Source: Algoriphagus sp.
Lineage (GTDB): Bacteria > Bacteroidota > Bacteroidia > Cytophagales > Cyclobacteriaceae
Direction: 5' to 3'
Assembly: GCA_021298245.1 (NCBI GenBank)
Contig: JAJTDZ010000001.1
Coordinates: 1 to 64,000, forward strand
Length of the DNA: 64,000 nt
Shown one piece after another: positions 8,573 through 17,988 of this stretch. Both the position numbers and the translations under genes were made by a program. Under the pieces are notes generated by a model that was not told where the DNA came from, ran no database searches, and worked only from the letters and a program-made list of their open reading frames with translations. Every line of letters begins with the position of its first letter. The first letter of the stretch is position 1.

Positions 8573-10114
8573 ATGTCTCCACCATTGAATGAAATTTTTA
8601 AGTACGATTTAAAATCAAGCTTTGTAGTTTTTTTAGTTGCTCTACCCCTGTGTTTGGGAATTGCAGTAGCCAGTGGAGCACCACCCATTTCAGGATTAAT
8701 TGCTGGAATTGTGGGAGGTATTGTAGTAGGCTCGCTATCAAAATCCCAGGTATCAGTGAGTGGGCCTGCTGCAGGGCTTACAGTTATTGTTTTAGACTCA
8801 ATTACTAGCATGGGTTCTTTCCCCTTATTTCTAGGGGCTTTGGTTGTGGCTGGCTTACTTCAACTCATTTTTGGCTTATTAAAAGCTGGTGTATTATCCT
8901 ACTATTTTCCACTATCTGTCATCAAAGGAATGCTTGCAGCCATTGGGTTAATTTTAATTCTAAAGCAAATTCCACATGCCTTGGGTTACGATAAAGATTT
9001 CTTAGGTGACTTTGCTTTTCTCCAACCCGATCAACATAACACCTTTACTGAAATTTTTTATGCCTTTCAATATTTTAGTCCCGGTGCCATCCCCATAATA
9101 TTAGTAGCACTTTTTTTTGTAATTACATTTGACTTACCTGCAGTAAAGAATCATAAATTATTTGGAAAAATTCCGGGAGCTCTTTTAGCGGTAATTAGCA
9201 GTGTTCTAATTAATTTCATTTATCAAGAATTAAAACCAGAATGGGCTTTAGATAATGAACATTTAGTAACAATCCCTATTTTTTCAAATTGGAGCAACTT
9301 TTCTTCATTACTAATATTCCCAGATTTCTCCACGATTTCTACATCACTTTTTTGGTCTGTTGCAGGCACGTTAGCAGTCATAGGAAGTGTTGAAACGTTA
9401 CTTTCTATAGAAGCGGGAGATAAAATGGATCCTTATAAACGCAAAACCCCAGCAAGTAGAGAACTTATTGCTCAAGGAATTGGTAATTCCATATCTGGTT
9501 TTTTAGGAGGCTTACCGCTAACAGCTGTGATCGTAAGAACTTCCGCCAATATTGAATCTGGTGCTAGATCTAATAAATCTACCATATTACATGGTATTTT
9601 ACTTTTGATTTTAGTTTTTAGTATCCCTAATTTACTCAACAAAATCCCTTTAAGTGGCTTGGCGGCTGTTTTACTTTTAGTTGGATACAAATTGGCTAAG
9701 CCTTCCTTATTTATTCAGCAATACAAGAAAGGCTGGAATCAATTTTTACCTTTTTTTGGGACCATATTGGCTATCCTGCTAACCGATCTTTTGATAGGAA
9801 TTGGTATAGGACTAATTTTTGGTTTATTCTTTGTTGTTAAATCAAATTTTCACCGGGCAGTTTCTATCACAGAAAGAAATGGAAACTATCTTGTTAAGTT
9901 TCAAAAGGATGTTTCATTTTTGAATAAGGCTATTCTTGTGGAAATGTTAAATACTATTCCCAAAGGAAGTGATGTCATCATAAATGCAACTATGGCAAGT
10001 TACATCGACCATGATATACAAGACGTAATAAATACTTTTATTGACAATGCAGAGTCTAACAAAATGAATTTAACTGTAGAAGGCTATAATCCCTACGCTT
10101 CCAAACTCATATGA
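8573..10114 (+). CDS. SulP-family anion (probably bicarbonate) transporter
   Basis: A 513-aa inner-membrane protein with many hydrophobic segments. The N-terminus has the SulP pattern PLCLGIAVASGAPPISGLIAG and the following SVSGPAAGLT block. The C-terminal 80 residues resemble a shortened STAS domain. The stop overlaps the ATG of a beta-carbonic anhydrase by four bases; this pairing is widespread and argues for bicarbonate as substrate, although SulP proteins also move sulfate. The substrate is inference; the family is clear. The gene is visibly more AT-rich than the arginine genes before it. Confidence 0.88.
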   Translation: MSPPLNEIFKYDLKSSFVVFLVALPLCLGIAVASGAPPISGLIAGIVGGIVVGSLSKSQVSVSGPAAGLTVIVLDSITSMGSFPLFLGALVVAGLLQLIFGLLKAGVLSYYFPLSVIKGMLAAIGLILILKQIPHALGYDKDFLGDFAFLQPDQHNTFTEIFYAFQYFSPGAIPIILVALFFVITFDLPAVKNHKLFGKIPGALLAVISSVLINFIYQELKPEWALDNEHLVTIPIFSNWSNFSSLLIFPDFSTISTSLFWSVAGTLAVIGSVETLLSIEAGDKMDPYKRKTPASRELIAQGIGNSISGFLGGLPLTAVIVRTSANIESGARSNKSTILHGILLLILVFSIPNLLNKIPLSGLAAVLLLVGYKLAKPSLFIQQYKKGWNQFLPFFGTILAILLTDLLIGIGIGLIFGLFFVVKSNFHRAVSITERNGNYLVKFQKDVSFLNKAILVEMLNTIPKGSDVIINATMASYIDHDIQDVINTFIDNAESNKMNLTVEGYNPYASKLI

Positions 10115-10752
10115 ATCCCTACGAAAAATTATTACTTCAGAATAAGGCCTGGTCAGAGGAAAAGTTGCTTATGGACAAGGACTTTTTCAATAGACTTGCA
10201 CATCAGCAGAAACCTAAATTTTTATGGATAGGATGTTCGGACAGCCGAGTTCCAGCCAATGAGATTACGGGCACTGATCCCGGTGAAGTGTTTGTTCACA
10301 GAAATATCGCAAATATGGTTGTTCATACGGATTTAAATCTTTTATCCGTTCTTCAATACGCGGTGGAGGTATTACAAGTAGATCACATCATCGTTTGTGG
10401 ACATTATGGATGTGGTGGAATTGAAGCAGCCTTAGGGAATAAAAGCTTTGGCTTAATAAATAAGTGGCTTAGAAATATCAAAGAAGTTTACAAATTATAT
10501 CAGGCTGAGATTGACAGCATAGTTGATTCCAAAGAAAGGGTAAATCGCTTGGTGGAACTTAATGTTTTGGAGCAATGTCAGGATTTAATTAAAACCTCTA
10601 TTATTCAAAAATCATGGCACGACAGGAAATCACCAGAAATTCACGGCTGGGTTTATGGATTGACTAATGGACTAGTAAAAGAATTAACCACCATAAAACC
10701 AGATCCAGAAAACATTCATCCCATCTTTAGGTATTCAGATGATCAATTTTAA
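10111..10752 (+). CDS. can: Beta-class carbonic anhydrase
   Basis: Interconverts CO2 and bicarbonate in the cytosol. The 213-aa protein shows the zinc ligands Cys42 (in GCSDSRVPAN), His98 and Cys101 (in CGHYGCGG) and the Asp44-Arg46 dyad. It is translationally coupled to the SulP transporter through an ATGA overlap, so transport and hydration are likely to be co-expressed. All family hallmarks are present. Confidence 0.95.
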   Translation: MNPYEKLLLQNKAWSEEKLLMDKDFFNRLAHQQKPKFLWIGCSDSRVPANEITGTDPGEVFVHRNIANMVVHTDLNLLSVLQYAVEVLQVDHIIVCGHYGCGGIEAALGNKSFGLINKWLRNIKEVYKLYQAEIDSIVDSKERVNRLVELNVLEQCQDLIKTSIIQKSWHDRKSPEIHGWVYGLTNGLVKELTTIKPDPENIHPIFRYSDDQF

Positions 10753-10779
10753 ATCTCCTAAAAGAGGTATTGAATTGAT

Positions 10780-11808
10780 ATGATAAAAGGTATTTTTAAT
10801 TCCTCTGAATTTTTAACCCTCGAATCAGGAGATATCCTACATGGGCTTGATATCGCTTACACTACTCAGGGAAAGTTAAATGCAGATAAATCCAATGTAG
10901 TCTGGGTAGTACATGCCTTGACTGGAGATGCACATCCGGAGATCTGGTGGAAAGGAATAATAGGCGATCAAGGCTTTTTCGATGCTGAAAGATATTTTAT
11001 CGTATGTGCTAACTTGCTGGGAAGCCCCTACGGATCTACCTCTCCTCTTAGTTTGAGGAAAGATTCTGGAGAACCTTTCTACAGTTCCTTTCCTCCACTC
11101 ACTACTCGAGACATGGCCAACAGCCTAGATAAATTAAGGGAGCACTTGCAATTAACTCAGCTTCAGGTACTCATTGGTGGATCTTTGGGTGGACAAGTAG
11201 CCTTAGAATGGAGTATTAGTTTAGGATCCAAATTGGGCCATGTCATAATCATAGCCGCTTCTTCCAAGTCTTCTCCCTGGCTGATAGGATTTAATCAAGC
11301 CCAACGCATGGCGATTTCTTCTGATAGTTCCTGGGGTAAAAATAACCCTGAGGCAGGGTCCAAGGGCTTGATGGCGGCAAGGGCCATGGCCATGTTGAGC
11401 TATAGAAATCCTGAAGACTTAAATGCCAAGCAAAAAGATAATTTAGAAAAATTAGATGGGTTTTTAGCCTCTTCCTACCTAAGCTACCAAGGAGAAAAAC
11501 TAGCCAAAAGATTCAATGCATTTTCGTATTGGACCTTAACCAAAACCATGGATAGTCACGATGTGGGCAGGTCCAGAGGAGGAATAGATCTTGCCCTTCA
11601 ATCTATTCAAGCAAAAGTTTTAGCTATAGGAATCAATTCTGATTTACTTTTTCTAGCAGAAGAAGTTCAACTTATCAGCCAAAAAGTAAGCCAAGGAGTC
11701 TATAAAGAAATTAAATCCACTGTGGGTCACGATGCCTTTTTGGTAGAATTTGAACAATTGAAAACTATTTTATCCTCCTATTTTTCTGAAAAAATTACAT
11801 CAACTTAA
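10780..11808 (+). CDS. metX: Homoserine O-acyltransferase (MetX family)
   Basis: Activates homoserine for methionine synthesis by transferring an acyl group from acyl-CoA. The 342-aa alpha/beta hydrolase has the nucleophile elbow GGSLGGQ with Ser135, the oxyanion-region motif LLGSPYGSTSP near 79-89, and a C-terminal GHDAF carrying the catalytic His. It lies 27 bases after the carbonic anhydrase gene. No sulfhydrylase gene or SAM riboswitch accompanies it here. Acetyl versus succinyl donor cannot be decided by eye. Confidence 0.9.
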   Translation: MIKGIFNSSEFLTLESGDILHGLDIAYTTQGKLNADKSNVVWVVHALTGDAHPEIWWKGIIGDQGFFDAERYFIVCANLLGSPYGSTSPLSLRKDSGEPFYSSFPPLTTRDMANSLDKLREHLQLTQLQVLIGGSLGGQVALEWSISLGSKLGHVIIIAASSKSSPWLIGFNQAQRMAISSDSSWGKNNPEAGSKGLMAARAMAMLSYRNPEDLNAKQKDNLEKLDGFLASSYLSYQGEKLAKRFNAFSYWTLTKTMDSHDVGRSRGGIDLALQSIQAKVLAIGINSDLLFLAEEVQLISQKVSQGVYKEIKSTVGHDAFLVEFEQLKTILSSYFSEKITST

Positions 11809-11850
11809 CCAAGAAAAGTACTCGCTTTGTAATAAAAATAGCTATTTCTA

Positions 11851-12291
11851 TTATTTAGCTTTTGTCCACTCTACGGTTCTCCCAATCAAGGAAAATCCAA
11901 TGTATCCTGTTACTTCTAGGATACCTGAAGATTTCAGACTGATTTGACAAGAATAGGTTTTTCCAGATTTTGGATCGTAGATTGTTCCATCATCCCAAAT
12001 GCCATCGTCAAAGCGTAATCCTTCCAATAAATTTAATCCCATTAAAGTTCTGGTTTTTAATTTTGGATCAGGATTCACTTTGTCAACAGCTGGTTTTCCT
12101 CCTGGATTTGGATCCTTTAACCAGACAATTTTTCCATAAAAAGTAGCTCCTCGTTTATAAATTTCTACTTGCGCTGTTTTCTCCGTATTAAACCAAACCC
12201 CTAGAATGGCGTTTTCTGATTGTGCTTTGGTTTCATGACTGGAAAGTAGTGTTCCAATGAAAAGAAAAAAGGTAAAAATGCTTGTTTTCAT
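11851..12291 (-). CDS. DUF2147 secreted protein
   Basis: A 146-aa protein with an N-terminal signal peptide ending near SSHETKAQ. The mature part begins with ILGVWFNTE and contains GKIVWLKDPN and DDGIWDDGTIYDPKSGKTY, the pattern of the DUF2147 family, whose members are periplasmic and of unknown function. It converges with metX, with about 40 bases between the stops. No partner genes are visible. Confidence 0.85.
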   Translation of the reverse strand: MKTSIFTFFLFIGTLLSSHETKAQSENAILGVWFNTEKTAQVEIYKRGATFYGKIVWLKDPNPGGKPAVDKVNPDPKLKTRTLMGLNLLEGLRFDDGIWDDGTIYDPKSGKTYSCQISLKSSGILEVTGYIGFSLIGRTVEWTKAK

Positions 12292-12374
12292 ACTGAATTC
12301 AATTTGCTTGGAAATTTACAAAGAGCTTTGGATTTTGTTTAATTAAAAATTGTAATACAAACTATAAAGGTAAA

Positions 12375-13043
12375 GTGGGAGGATTACAGATTAGCTTACT
12401 ACACCAAGTGCTAGAATTATTGAAGGAAAAAGCGCTTTGGATAGAAAAACTTAAAATTTTATTAATTGCTGATATCCATCTGGGAAAAGCAGCTCATTTT
12501 AGGAAGGCTGGGCTACCCATTCCAGAAGAGGTACATGCTCAAGATTTCCTAATTTTAACTCAACTTATTCGGAACCTAAATCCAGAAAAAATTTATTTTT
12601 TGGGTGATCTTTTTCATAGTTCTTGGAATCAACAGTGGTCGGTATTCGAATCATTTCTAAGTAAAAATTCTTCCATCAGTTTCCATCTTATCAGGGGAAA
12701 TCACGATATCATGAGCGAAAAAATATACTTGAATACTTTTTTGAATTTCCACGATTCACCCATAAAAATTGAGAACCTCTTATTAAGTCACGAACCACTG
12801 GATGTAATCCCAGAAGGATGTCTCAATATCTGTGGGCATATCCACCCAGGAATAGCGTTGAGGACACCTACCAAACAAAAGCTAAGGCTTCCCGTATTTT
12901 ATTTCTCGAAGAATATATTGATCCTACCCAGCTTTGGCAATTTTACGGGGAAGTTTATGATTCAGCCCAAACCTGAGGATTTGATTTGGGGTATCAGTGA
13001 AAATTTAGTGTTTCCCATCCTTTCTCCTCCAGTCATTGGGTAA
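12375..13043 (+). CDS. pdeM: PdeM-like metallophosphoesterase (ligase-associated endonuclease family)
   Basis: A 222-aa calcineurin-like phosphoesterase. The metal motifs are in order: LIADIHLGK near 28-36, YFLGDLFHS near 74-82, GNHD near 109-112 and CGHIHPG near 150-156. The GKAAHFRKAGLPIP segment is typical of the ligase-associated DNA damage response endonuclease PdeM. Its usual partners (ligase, helicase Lhr-like, exonuclease) are not in the window. The only reasonable start is GTG at 12375; no in-frame ATG lies close to the beginning. The DNA repair role comes from the family. Confidence 0.82.
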   Translation: MGGLQISLLHQVLELLKEKALWIEKLKILLIADIHLGKAAHFRKAGLPIPEEVHAQDFLILTQLIRNLNPEKIYFLGDLFHSSWNQQWSVFESFLSKNSSISFHLIRGNHDIMSEKIYLNTFLNFHDSPIKIENLLLSHEPLDVIPEGCLNICGHIHPGIALRTPTKQKLRLPVFYFSKNILILPSFGNFTGKFMIQPKPEDLIWGISENLVFPILSPPVIG

Positions 13044-13085
13044 ATCCGCTTGGCTTTCTTATTTTTGATAAGAATTTTAGTTTTC

Positions 13086-13976
13086 ATGGCAGTTCCTTCA
13101 CGCACTAAAAAACAATTAGGTCATTTTAAATTCGGAAGTGTATTGTTTAGCACTACCCTTTCCTTATTTATTGTAGGACTTTTTGGGATCATTTTGATTC
13201 AAGCCAATTCTCTCACCAAGATTATTAGAGAAAATATTGAAATTCAGGTGTTTTTGGATAAAAACCTACCTGAAAGTAGACTAACTGAACTTAAAAGTGA
13301 GCTTTCCTCAAGACCCTTTGTATTGGCTAACGAGGATAGTATTCGTTTTAGATTTATCTCAAGCGACGAAGCTGCCAAAACTTTTATAGAAGATACTGGA
13401 GAGGATTTTACTCAGTTTTTGGAGGATAATCCCCTTCGTGACAGTTACGTATTTTCGGTGGCCGAAGAATTTCAAAGTGCAGAGCAATTGGATTTGATCG
13501 CAAAAGAATTGCAAGACATTCCTGGAGTATTTGAAGTCTCCTACATGACTGACTTGGTAGACTCTATCAATGCCAACCTTTTTAAAGTAAGCTTAATTAT
13601 GGGTGGCTTTATATTGATTTTGATTGTAACCGTAATCATGTTGATCAATAATACCATACGATTGGCTTTATTTTCTCAGAGATTTTTGATTCGATCCATG
13701 CAATTGGTAGGTGCTACCAGGGGGTTTATCCGTAAGCCATTTTTAATCCGAGCTACCATTTTTGGTGTTATTGCGGGAATAGTAGCCTCTGCTGCTTTAT
13801 TTTTACTTCTGGAATATACCAAAGGAAGTATTGAGGGGTTTGCATCACTACAAAATACGCCACAAGTGCTAGGTTTATTTTTTGGTCTTTTAATTCTCGG
13901 TGGGACCCTTTCTTTGGTAAGTACCTTAGGTGCTGTAAATAAATATTTAAACATGTCCTTGGACGAACTTTATTGA
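13086..13976 (+). CDS. ftsX: FtsX-like cell division permease
   Basis: The membrane half of the FtsEX complex, which links division to peptidoglycan hydrolysis. The protein has one N-terminal membrane segment, a roughly 130-residue periplasmic region and three C-terminal segments, the normal FtsX layout. The track start at 13050 is a TTG; the ATG at 13086 gives MAVPSRTKKQLG, which matches the usual short cytoplasmic N-terminus, so I prefer 296 aa. It is followed after 3 bases by a DUF3098 gene. ftsE is not in the window. Confidence 0.9.
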   Translation: MAVPSRTKKQLGHFKFGSVLFSTTLSLFIVGLFGIILIQANSLTKIIRENIEIQVFLDKNLPESRLTELKSELSSRPFVLANEDSIRFRFISSDEAAKTFIEDTGEDFTQFLEDNPLRDSYVFSVAEEFQSAEQLDLIAKELQDIPGVFEVSYMTDLVDSINANLFKVSLIMGGFILILIVTVIMLINNTIRLALFSQRFLIRSMQLVGATRGFIRKPFLIRATIFGVIAGIVASAALFLLLEYTKGSIEGFASLQNTPQVLGLFFGLLILGGTLSLVSTLGAVNKYLNMSLDELY

Positions 13977-13979
13977 TTC

Positions 13980-14189
13980 ATGAGCAAATCATCATTTCCT
14001 TTCTCTAAAAAAAATTTCCAGCTCATGTTTGTGGGATTGGCGCTTATTGTTTTAGGATTTATAGTAATGGGATTAGATACTGAGCCAAACGGAAATGGGA
14101 TTTTAGGTCTCACTGTAGGTCCGATTCTTACCCTATCAGGATTCATATTTGAATTCTATGCCATTTTCGCCAAGTCATCCAAATCGTAA
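13980..14189 (+). CDS. DUF3098 small membrane protein
   Basis: A 69-aa protein with two hydrophobic segments (about 13-31 and 44-63) separated by a short loop DTEPNGNG. This matches DUF3098, a Bacteroidota family usually found directly after ftsX. It starts 3 bases after ftsX and so is in the same operon. The function is unknown; the position suggests a link to division or envelope synthesis. Confidence 0.85.
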   Translation: MSKSSFPFSKKNFQLMFVGLALIVLGFIVMGLDTEPNGNGILGLTVGPILTLSGFIFEFYAIFAKSSKS

Positions 14190-14225
14190 GCGAAAGAATT
14201 TTTTTACTTAGGAATCTCCAATTCC

Positions 14226-14921
14226 ATGCAGCAAGAACCCTACGGTGAAGTTTTTCTTTTGGATAAACCCCTACAATGGACTTCGTTCGATGTGGTCAAA
14301 AAAATTAGAAATACCTTAAAGATTAAAAAAGTAGGTCATGCAGGTACCTTAGATCCTTTGGCCACGGGACTTTTGATCGTGTGTGCTGGTAAAATGACCA
14401 AACAAATAGAATCTTTCATGGGTCAAGAAAAAGAGTATGTAGGAACCTTTGTATTGGGATCTACTACAGAATCTTTTGATTTAGAAAAACCCATAAGTCC
14501 AGTAGCTGATCCTAGTCACCTGAAACTGCATCATATCCAAGGTGCAGTTGCTCAACTTACTGGCTCTATCCTACAAGTTCCTCCTATGCACTCCGCCATC
14601 AAGATTGGAGGTAAGCGGGCCTACAGTGCTGCTAGAAAAGGAGAAGAATTAGAACTTCAATCGCGTGCCGTTGAGGTTAGGGAATTTGAAATTACGCGAT
14701 TTGAACAAGGAGAGGTTGATTTCCGGATTTCTTGTTCCAAAGGAACGTATATTCGTAGCCTGGCTCGAGACTTAGGCCAACTTTTAGGGGTAGGTGCCTA
14801 TCTTAAGTCGCTGCGCAGGACTCGAATTGGAAGTTTTACGCTAGAACAAGCTAAGAAAATTGAAGAAGTTGTAGAACAAGTAACTGCCAGAGAAAATGAA
14901 AATTTACGAAGGCTTAGCTGA
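14226..14921 (+). CDS. truB: tRNA pseudouridine(55) synthase
   Basis: Makes pseudouridine 55 in the T-loop of tRNAs. The 231-aa length is the short TruB type lacking a PUA domain. The catalytic motif HAGTLDPLATGLL is at about residues 38-50 with Asp43 as the nucleophile. The 3' end overlaps the ribF start by 26 bases in another frame. The gap from DUF3098 is only 36 bases, with no uppP between them. Confidence 0.95.
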   Translation: MQQEPYGEVFLLDKPLQWTSFDVVKKIRNTLKIKKVGHAGTLDPLATGLLIVCAGKMTKQIESFMGQEKEYVGTFVLGSTTESFDLEKPISPVADPSHLKLHHIQGAVAQLTGSILQVPPMHSAIKIGGKRAYSAARKGEELELQSRAVEVREFEITRFEQGEVDFRISCSKGTYIRSLARDLGQLLGVGAYLKSLRRTRIGSFTLEQAKKIEEVVEQVTARENENLRRLS

Positions 14922-15819
14922 TTTTCCTCCGCTTCGGTATGCCGTAGTTACCTCAGGTACCTTTGACGGTGGACATCTAGGGCATCAAAAAATCCTTTTG
15001 CGATTAAAAGATATCGCTTTAAAGAAGAATGGGGAAACGGTATTGATCACGTTTTGGCCTCACCCGAGAATGGTGGTGAATTCAGAAAAAAAGACCCTCC
15101 GCTTGCTAAGTACCTTTGAAGAAAAAGTAAGTCTATTGGAGAAATTTGGGGTAGATCATTTGGTGATTATTCCGTTCACTGAAGCATTTTCTCAATTGAG
15201 TTCTCAAGAGTTTATCCAAACTGTATTAGTAGACCAAATTCACACCCAATGCCTCGTCATAGGATACGATCATAAATTTGGGAAAAATCGAGAAGGGAGT
15301 TTTGAATACCTAAAAACACATGCCGCGGACTTTGGTTTTGAGGTTGAAGAAATCTCCCGTGAAGATGTGGATGATAGTGGAGTATCTAGTACAAAAATCA
15401 GGAAGGCACTGGAGCAGGGAGATGTAAAGACAGCTGCGCGATATTTGGGTAGACCTTATGAGCTTGATGGCAAGGTGGTAAAAGGGCAGCAACTTGGAAG
15501 GTCTATCGGATTCCCTACAGCCAATATCCAGGTAGAAAGTGAATTTAAATTATTGCCTAAAGACGGGGTATATGCCGTTATGGTGGTATTGGAACAAGAT
15601 CAATACCGAGCTATGTTGAACATTGGAAATAGGCCGACGGTACAAGGCAATGAAAAAACCGTAGAAGCACATTTGCTTGGATTTGAAGGAGATTTGTATG
15701 GAAAACAGCTTCAGGTTCTTTTTATTGATTTTATCCGAGAGCAACAAGATTTCGGTTCCTTGGAGGCACTTAGGCAACAGTTGATCTTGGACAAAAATAA
15801 CGTTAACTTACTACTATAA
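14896..15819 (+). CDS. ribF: Bifunctional riboflavin kinase/FMN adenylyltransferase
   Basis: Converts riboflavin to FMN and then FAD. The 307-aa protein has the N-terminal nucleotidyltransferase motif [12 protein letters not shown] near 19-30 and SSTKIRKAL near 165, followed by the riboflavin kinase motif [11 protein letters not shown] near 200-210. It overlaps truB by 26 bases, an arrangement that suggests coupled translation. Confidence 0.95.
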   Translation: MKIYEGLADFPPLRYAVVTSGTFDGGHLGHQKILLRLKDIALKKNGETVLITFWPHPRMVVNSEKKTLRLLSTFEEKVSLLEKFGVDHLVIIPFTEAFSQLSSQEFIQTVLVDQIHTQCLVIGYDHKFGKNREGSFEYLKTHAADFGFEVEEISREDVDDSGVSSTKIRKALEQGDVKTAARYLGRPYELDGKVVKGQQLGRSIGFPTANIQVESEFKLLPKDGVYAVMVVLEQDQYRAMLNIGNRPTVQGNEKTVEAHLLGFEGDLYGKQLQVLFIDFIREQQDFGSLEALRQQLILDKNNVNLLL

Positions 15820-15830
15820 GCCCAAATAAC

Positions 15831-16532
15831 ATGATCCTAAAAACAGTAAAAGATGCCAAGGAGGCTGTAGCGGATATACCCAGTGGGGCCTTCCTGATGA
15901 TGGGAGGTTTTGGTCTATGCGGTATCCCAGAAAACTGCATAGAAGCCTTGCTTGAAAAAGGAATTACTGATCTCACTATCGTTTCCAATAATGCAGGCGT
16001 TGATGATTTTGGTATTGGCCTATTTCTTAAAAAAAGAATGGTCAAAAAAATGATTTCTAGCTATGTGGGAGAAAATGAAGAATTTGAGAGGCAGATGCTT
16101 TCTGGAGAATTAGAAGTAGAATTACTCCCTCAGGGTACTCTTGCTGAGAAAATTCGTGCCGGAGGTGCTGGAATACCTGCATTTTTCACTCCTGCTGGGG
16201 TAGGTACAGAAGTGGCAAAGGGAAAAGAAACTAGAGAGTTTGATGGGAAACCCTATTTGATGGAAAGATCCTTCATTTCTGATTTTTCACTTGTAAAGGC
16301 ATGGAAAGGAGATACAGCGGGGAACCTGATTTATAAAGGTACAGCACGCAATTTCAATCCCATGATGGCAGCTGCAGGTAAAATAACCATTGCGGAAGTG
16401 GAGGAATTAGTCCCGGTGGGGACCTTAGACCCCAATCAAATACATACGCCTGGGATTTATGTGCAACGTATTTTTCAAGGAAAAAAATATGAAAAGCGTA
16501 TCGAGCAACGTACCGTAAGCACCTATAAATGA
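15831..16532 (+). CDS. scoA: 3-oxoacid CoA-transferase subunit A
   Basis: The alpha subunit of a succinyl-CoA:3-oxoacid (or acetoacetate) CoA-transferase, used in ketone body and fatty or branched-chain acid breakdown. The 233-aa protein carries the glycine-rich [13 protein letters not shown] near 24-36. It starts 11 bases after ribF and is followed by its partner subunit. The substrate is a family inference. Confidence 0.92.
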   Translation: MILKTVKDAKEAVADIPSGAFLMMGGFGLCGIPENCIEALLEKGITDLTIVSNNAGVDDFGIGLFLKKRMVKKMISSYVGENEEFERQMLSGELEVELLPQGTLAEKIRAGGAGIPAFFTPAGVGTEVAKGKETREFDGKPYLMERSFISDFSLVKAWKGDTAGNLIYKGTARNFNPMMAAAGKITIAEVEELVPVGTLDPNQIHTPGIYVQRIFQGKKYEKRIEQRTVSTYK

Positions 16533-16578
16533 AATCTTTTTTAAAGTTTGAAGTTGTTATATAAACCCAAATGTTCTC

Positions 16579-17238
16579 ATGCTAACTAAAGAGCAAATCG
16601 CCCAACGCATAGCCCAGGAAGTGAAACATGGGCAATACATCAATTTAGGAATAGGAATTCCTACTTTAGTGGCTAACTATATCCCTTCTGAGTTGGATGT
16701 AGTACTTCAATCTGAAAACGGCTTGTTGGGGATTGGCCCTTTTCCCACTGAATCCGAAGTAGATGCAGATGTGATTAATGCAGGAAAGCAAACTATCACT
16801 ATGCTTCCAGGATCGGCTATTTTTGATTCAGCAGAATCGTTTGCTATGATACGGGGAGGGCATGTTCATCTCACCATACTTGGAGCGATGGAAGTTTCCG
16901 AACATGGTGACATTGCCAATTGGAAAGTACCCGGAAAAATGGTGAAAGGGATGGGTGGAGCTATGGATTTGGTGGCATCAGCCAAAATGATCATCGTGGC
17001 AATGCAACATTGCTCTAAGGATGGACATTCCAAGCTACTTCCTTCTTGTACCCTTCCCATTACTGGGGTGCGTTGCGTTAAAAAAATTGTGAGCGATTTG
17101 GCTGTACTTGAGATTGATCCAGAAGGTGGCTTTATATTAAAAGAGCGTGCTCCTGGAGTAAGCGTAGAAGAAATTAAATCAAAAACAGCTGGCAAACTCA
17201 AAATTTTAGGTGAGATACCTGAAATGCAATTCAACTAA
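16579..17238 (+). CDS. scoB: 3-oxoacid CoA-transferase subunit B
   Basis: The beta subunit partner of the preceding gene. The 219-aa protein contains GIGIPTLVANYIP near 24-36 and the active-site glutamate Glu46 in SENGLLGIGP, which forms the CoA thioester intermediate. It lies 46 bases after subunit A. Together they form a complete CoA-transferase. Confidence 0.93.
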   Translation: MLTKEQIAQRIAQEVKHGQYINLGIGIPTLVANYIPSELDVVLQSENGLLGIGPFPTESEVDADVINAGKQTITMLPGSAIFDSAESFAMIRGGHVHLTILGAMEVSEHGDIANWKVPGKMVKGMGGAMDLVASAKMIIVAMQHCSKDGHSKLLPSCTLPITGVRCVKKIVSDLAVLEIDPEGGFILKERAPGVSVEEIKSKTAGKLKILGEIPEMQFN

Positions 17239-17269
17239 AAAAATATAATTCTATCCTCTTACCTGTAAA

Positions 17270-17608
17270 ATGAAAAAATCTGAAATCCAGTTTCACATCG
17301 AATTAGACACAGAAAATCTTCCCAAGGCCATTAGATGGGATGCCTCTGACAAAGAAATGCCTGGTTTAGAAGAAACAAAAAGTATAAGTGTGAATGTTTG
17401 GGACAATTTGAATCATGCCACCTTACGGATTGATTTGTGGACTGAAAGCATGTCGGTTGTTGAAATGAAGAGATTTTATATCGACATTCTTGGTGGAATG
17501 GCTCAGACTATATTGAATAGTACAGGAGATGAATTTATGGCAGAAGAAATGAAAGACCTCTGCGATAGACTAGTTAATCACGTGAATGAAGAGAATAAAA
17601 AAAATTAA
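17270..17608 (+). CDS. gldC: Gliding motility protein GldC
   Basis: A 112-aa cytoplasmic-type protein with the GldC pattern: KKSEIQFHIELD at the start, then WDNLNHATLRIDLWT and the MKRFYIDIL helix. GldC is found in gliding and many non-gliding Bacteroidota and supports Gld function by an unknown mechanism. No other gld genes are nearby. It starts 31 bases after scoB and may be transcribed with it. Confidence 0.92.
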   Translation: MKKSEIQFHIELDTENLPKAIRWDASDKEMPGLEETKSISVNVWDNLNHATLRIDLWTESMSVVEMKRFYIDILGGMAQTILNSTGDEFMAEEMKDLCDRLVNHVNEENKKN

Positions 17609-17919
17609 TGAGATAGACCTCAAAAAATTTAAATCGAGATCTAAAAGAAAATTTTAAGCTAAAAATAGAATAATTCTAATTTTATAAAATTCTTAAAAAT
17701 TATGCTTAAATTTTAAATAATTAAAAATAGTTAGTAATTTATTTAAAATTAATAAAATAAAATCGTGTTTTTTAATAAAAAACAAAATTGATGATAATTT
17801 AACTTCTATTTTTTTTTCACCAAAATCAATAGAAAATTCCCTTTTTAACATAAATTTCGAAGAATTGAATCGTAAAAAGCTCATTTCAATAAAAACCAAA
17901 CTATTTTACAAATTAGCCT
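17609..17919. other. AT-rich intergenic region
   Basis: About 310 bases, extremely AT-rich with many A and T runs, lie between gldC and the TonB receptor. The 68-aa minus-strand ORF in it (17693-17899) is a Lys/Phe/Leu/Ile-rich product of base composition and I do not call it a gene. A partial promoter-like TAAATTTC is present near 17850. Nothing else is clear. Confidence 0.5.
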
Positions 17920-17988
17920 ATGAAAAATTTTACCAGAAAAATCTGGGGCTCATTTTACCTTGGTTTTCTCCATGGTTGGATATTCTAG
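17920..17988 (+). pseudogene. Orphan signal-peptide start of the TonB receptor, out of frame
   Basis: An ATG at 17920 opens MKNFTRKIWGSFYLGF, a typical receptor signal-peptide beginning, but the frame stops at TAG 17986-17988. It is shifted relative to the receptor ORF that runs through the same bases from 17960. The simplest reading is that these codons were once the receptor's own 5' end and that an internal deletion of a length not divisible by three joined them to the middle of its first domain. Confidence 0.6.

Noticed and set aside
10753-10779. SAM riboswitch upstream of metX
   Set aside because: The gap is only 27 bases, too short for any known SAM-sensing RNA.
13050-13085. TTG start of ftsX, and similar extended starts at 22676, 38558, 48234, 42904 and 54482
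   Set aside because: Internal ATGs give N-termini that match the families and, for pxpB and the acyltransferase, overlap the previous stop as ATGA.
17693-17899. 68-aa minus-strand ORF before the TonB receptor
   Set aside because: Product of extreme AT content; Lys/Phe/Ile/Leu-rich with no recognisable features.
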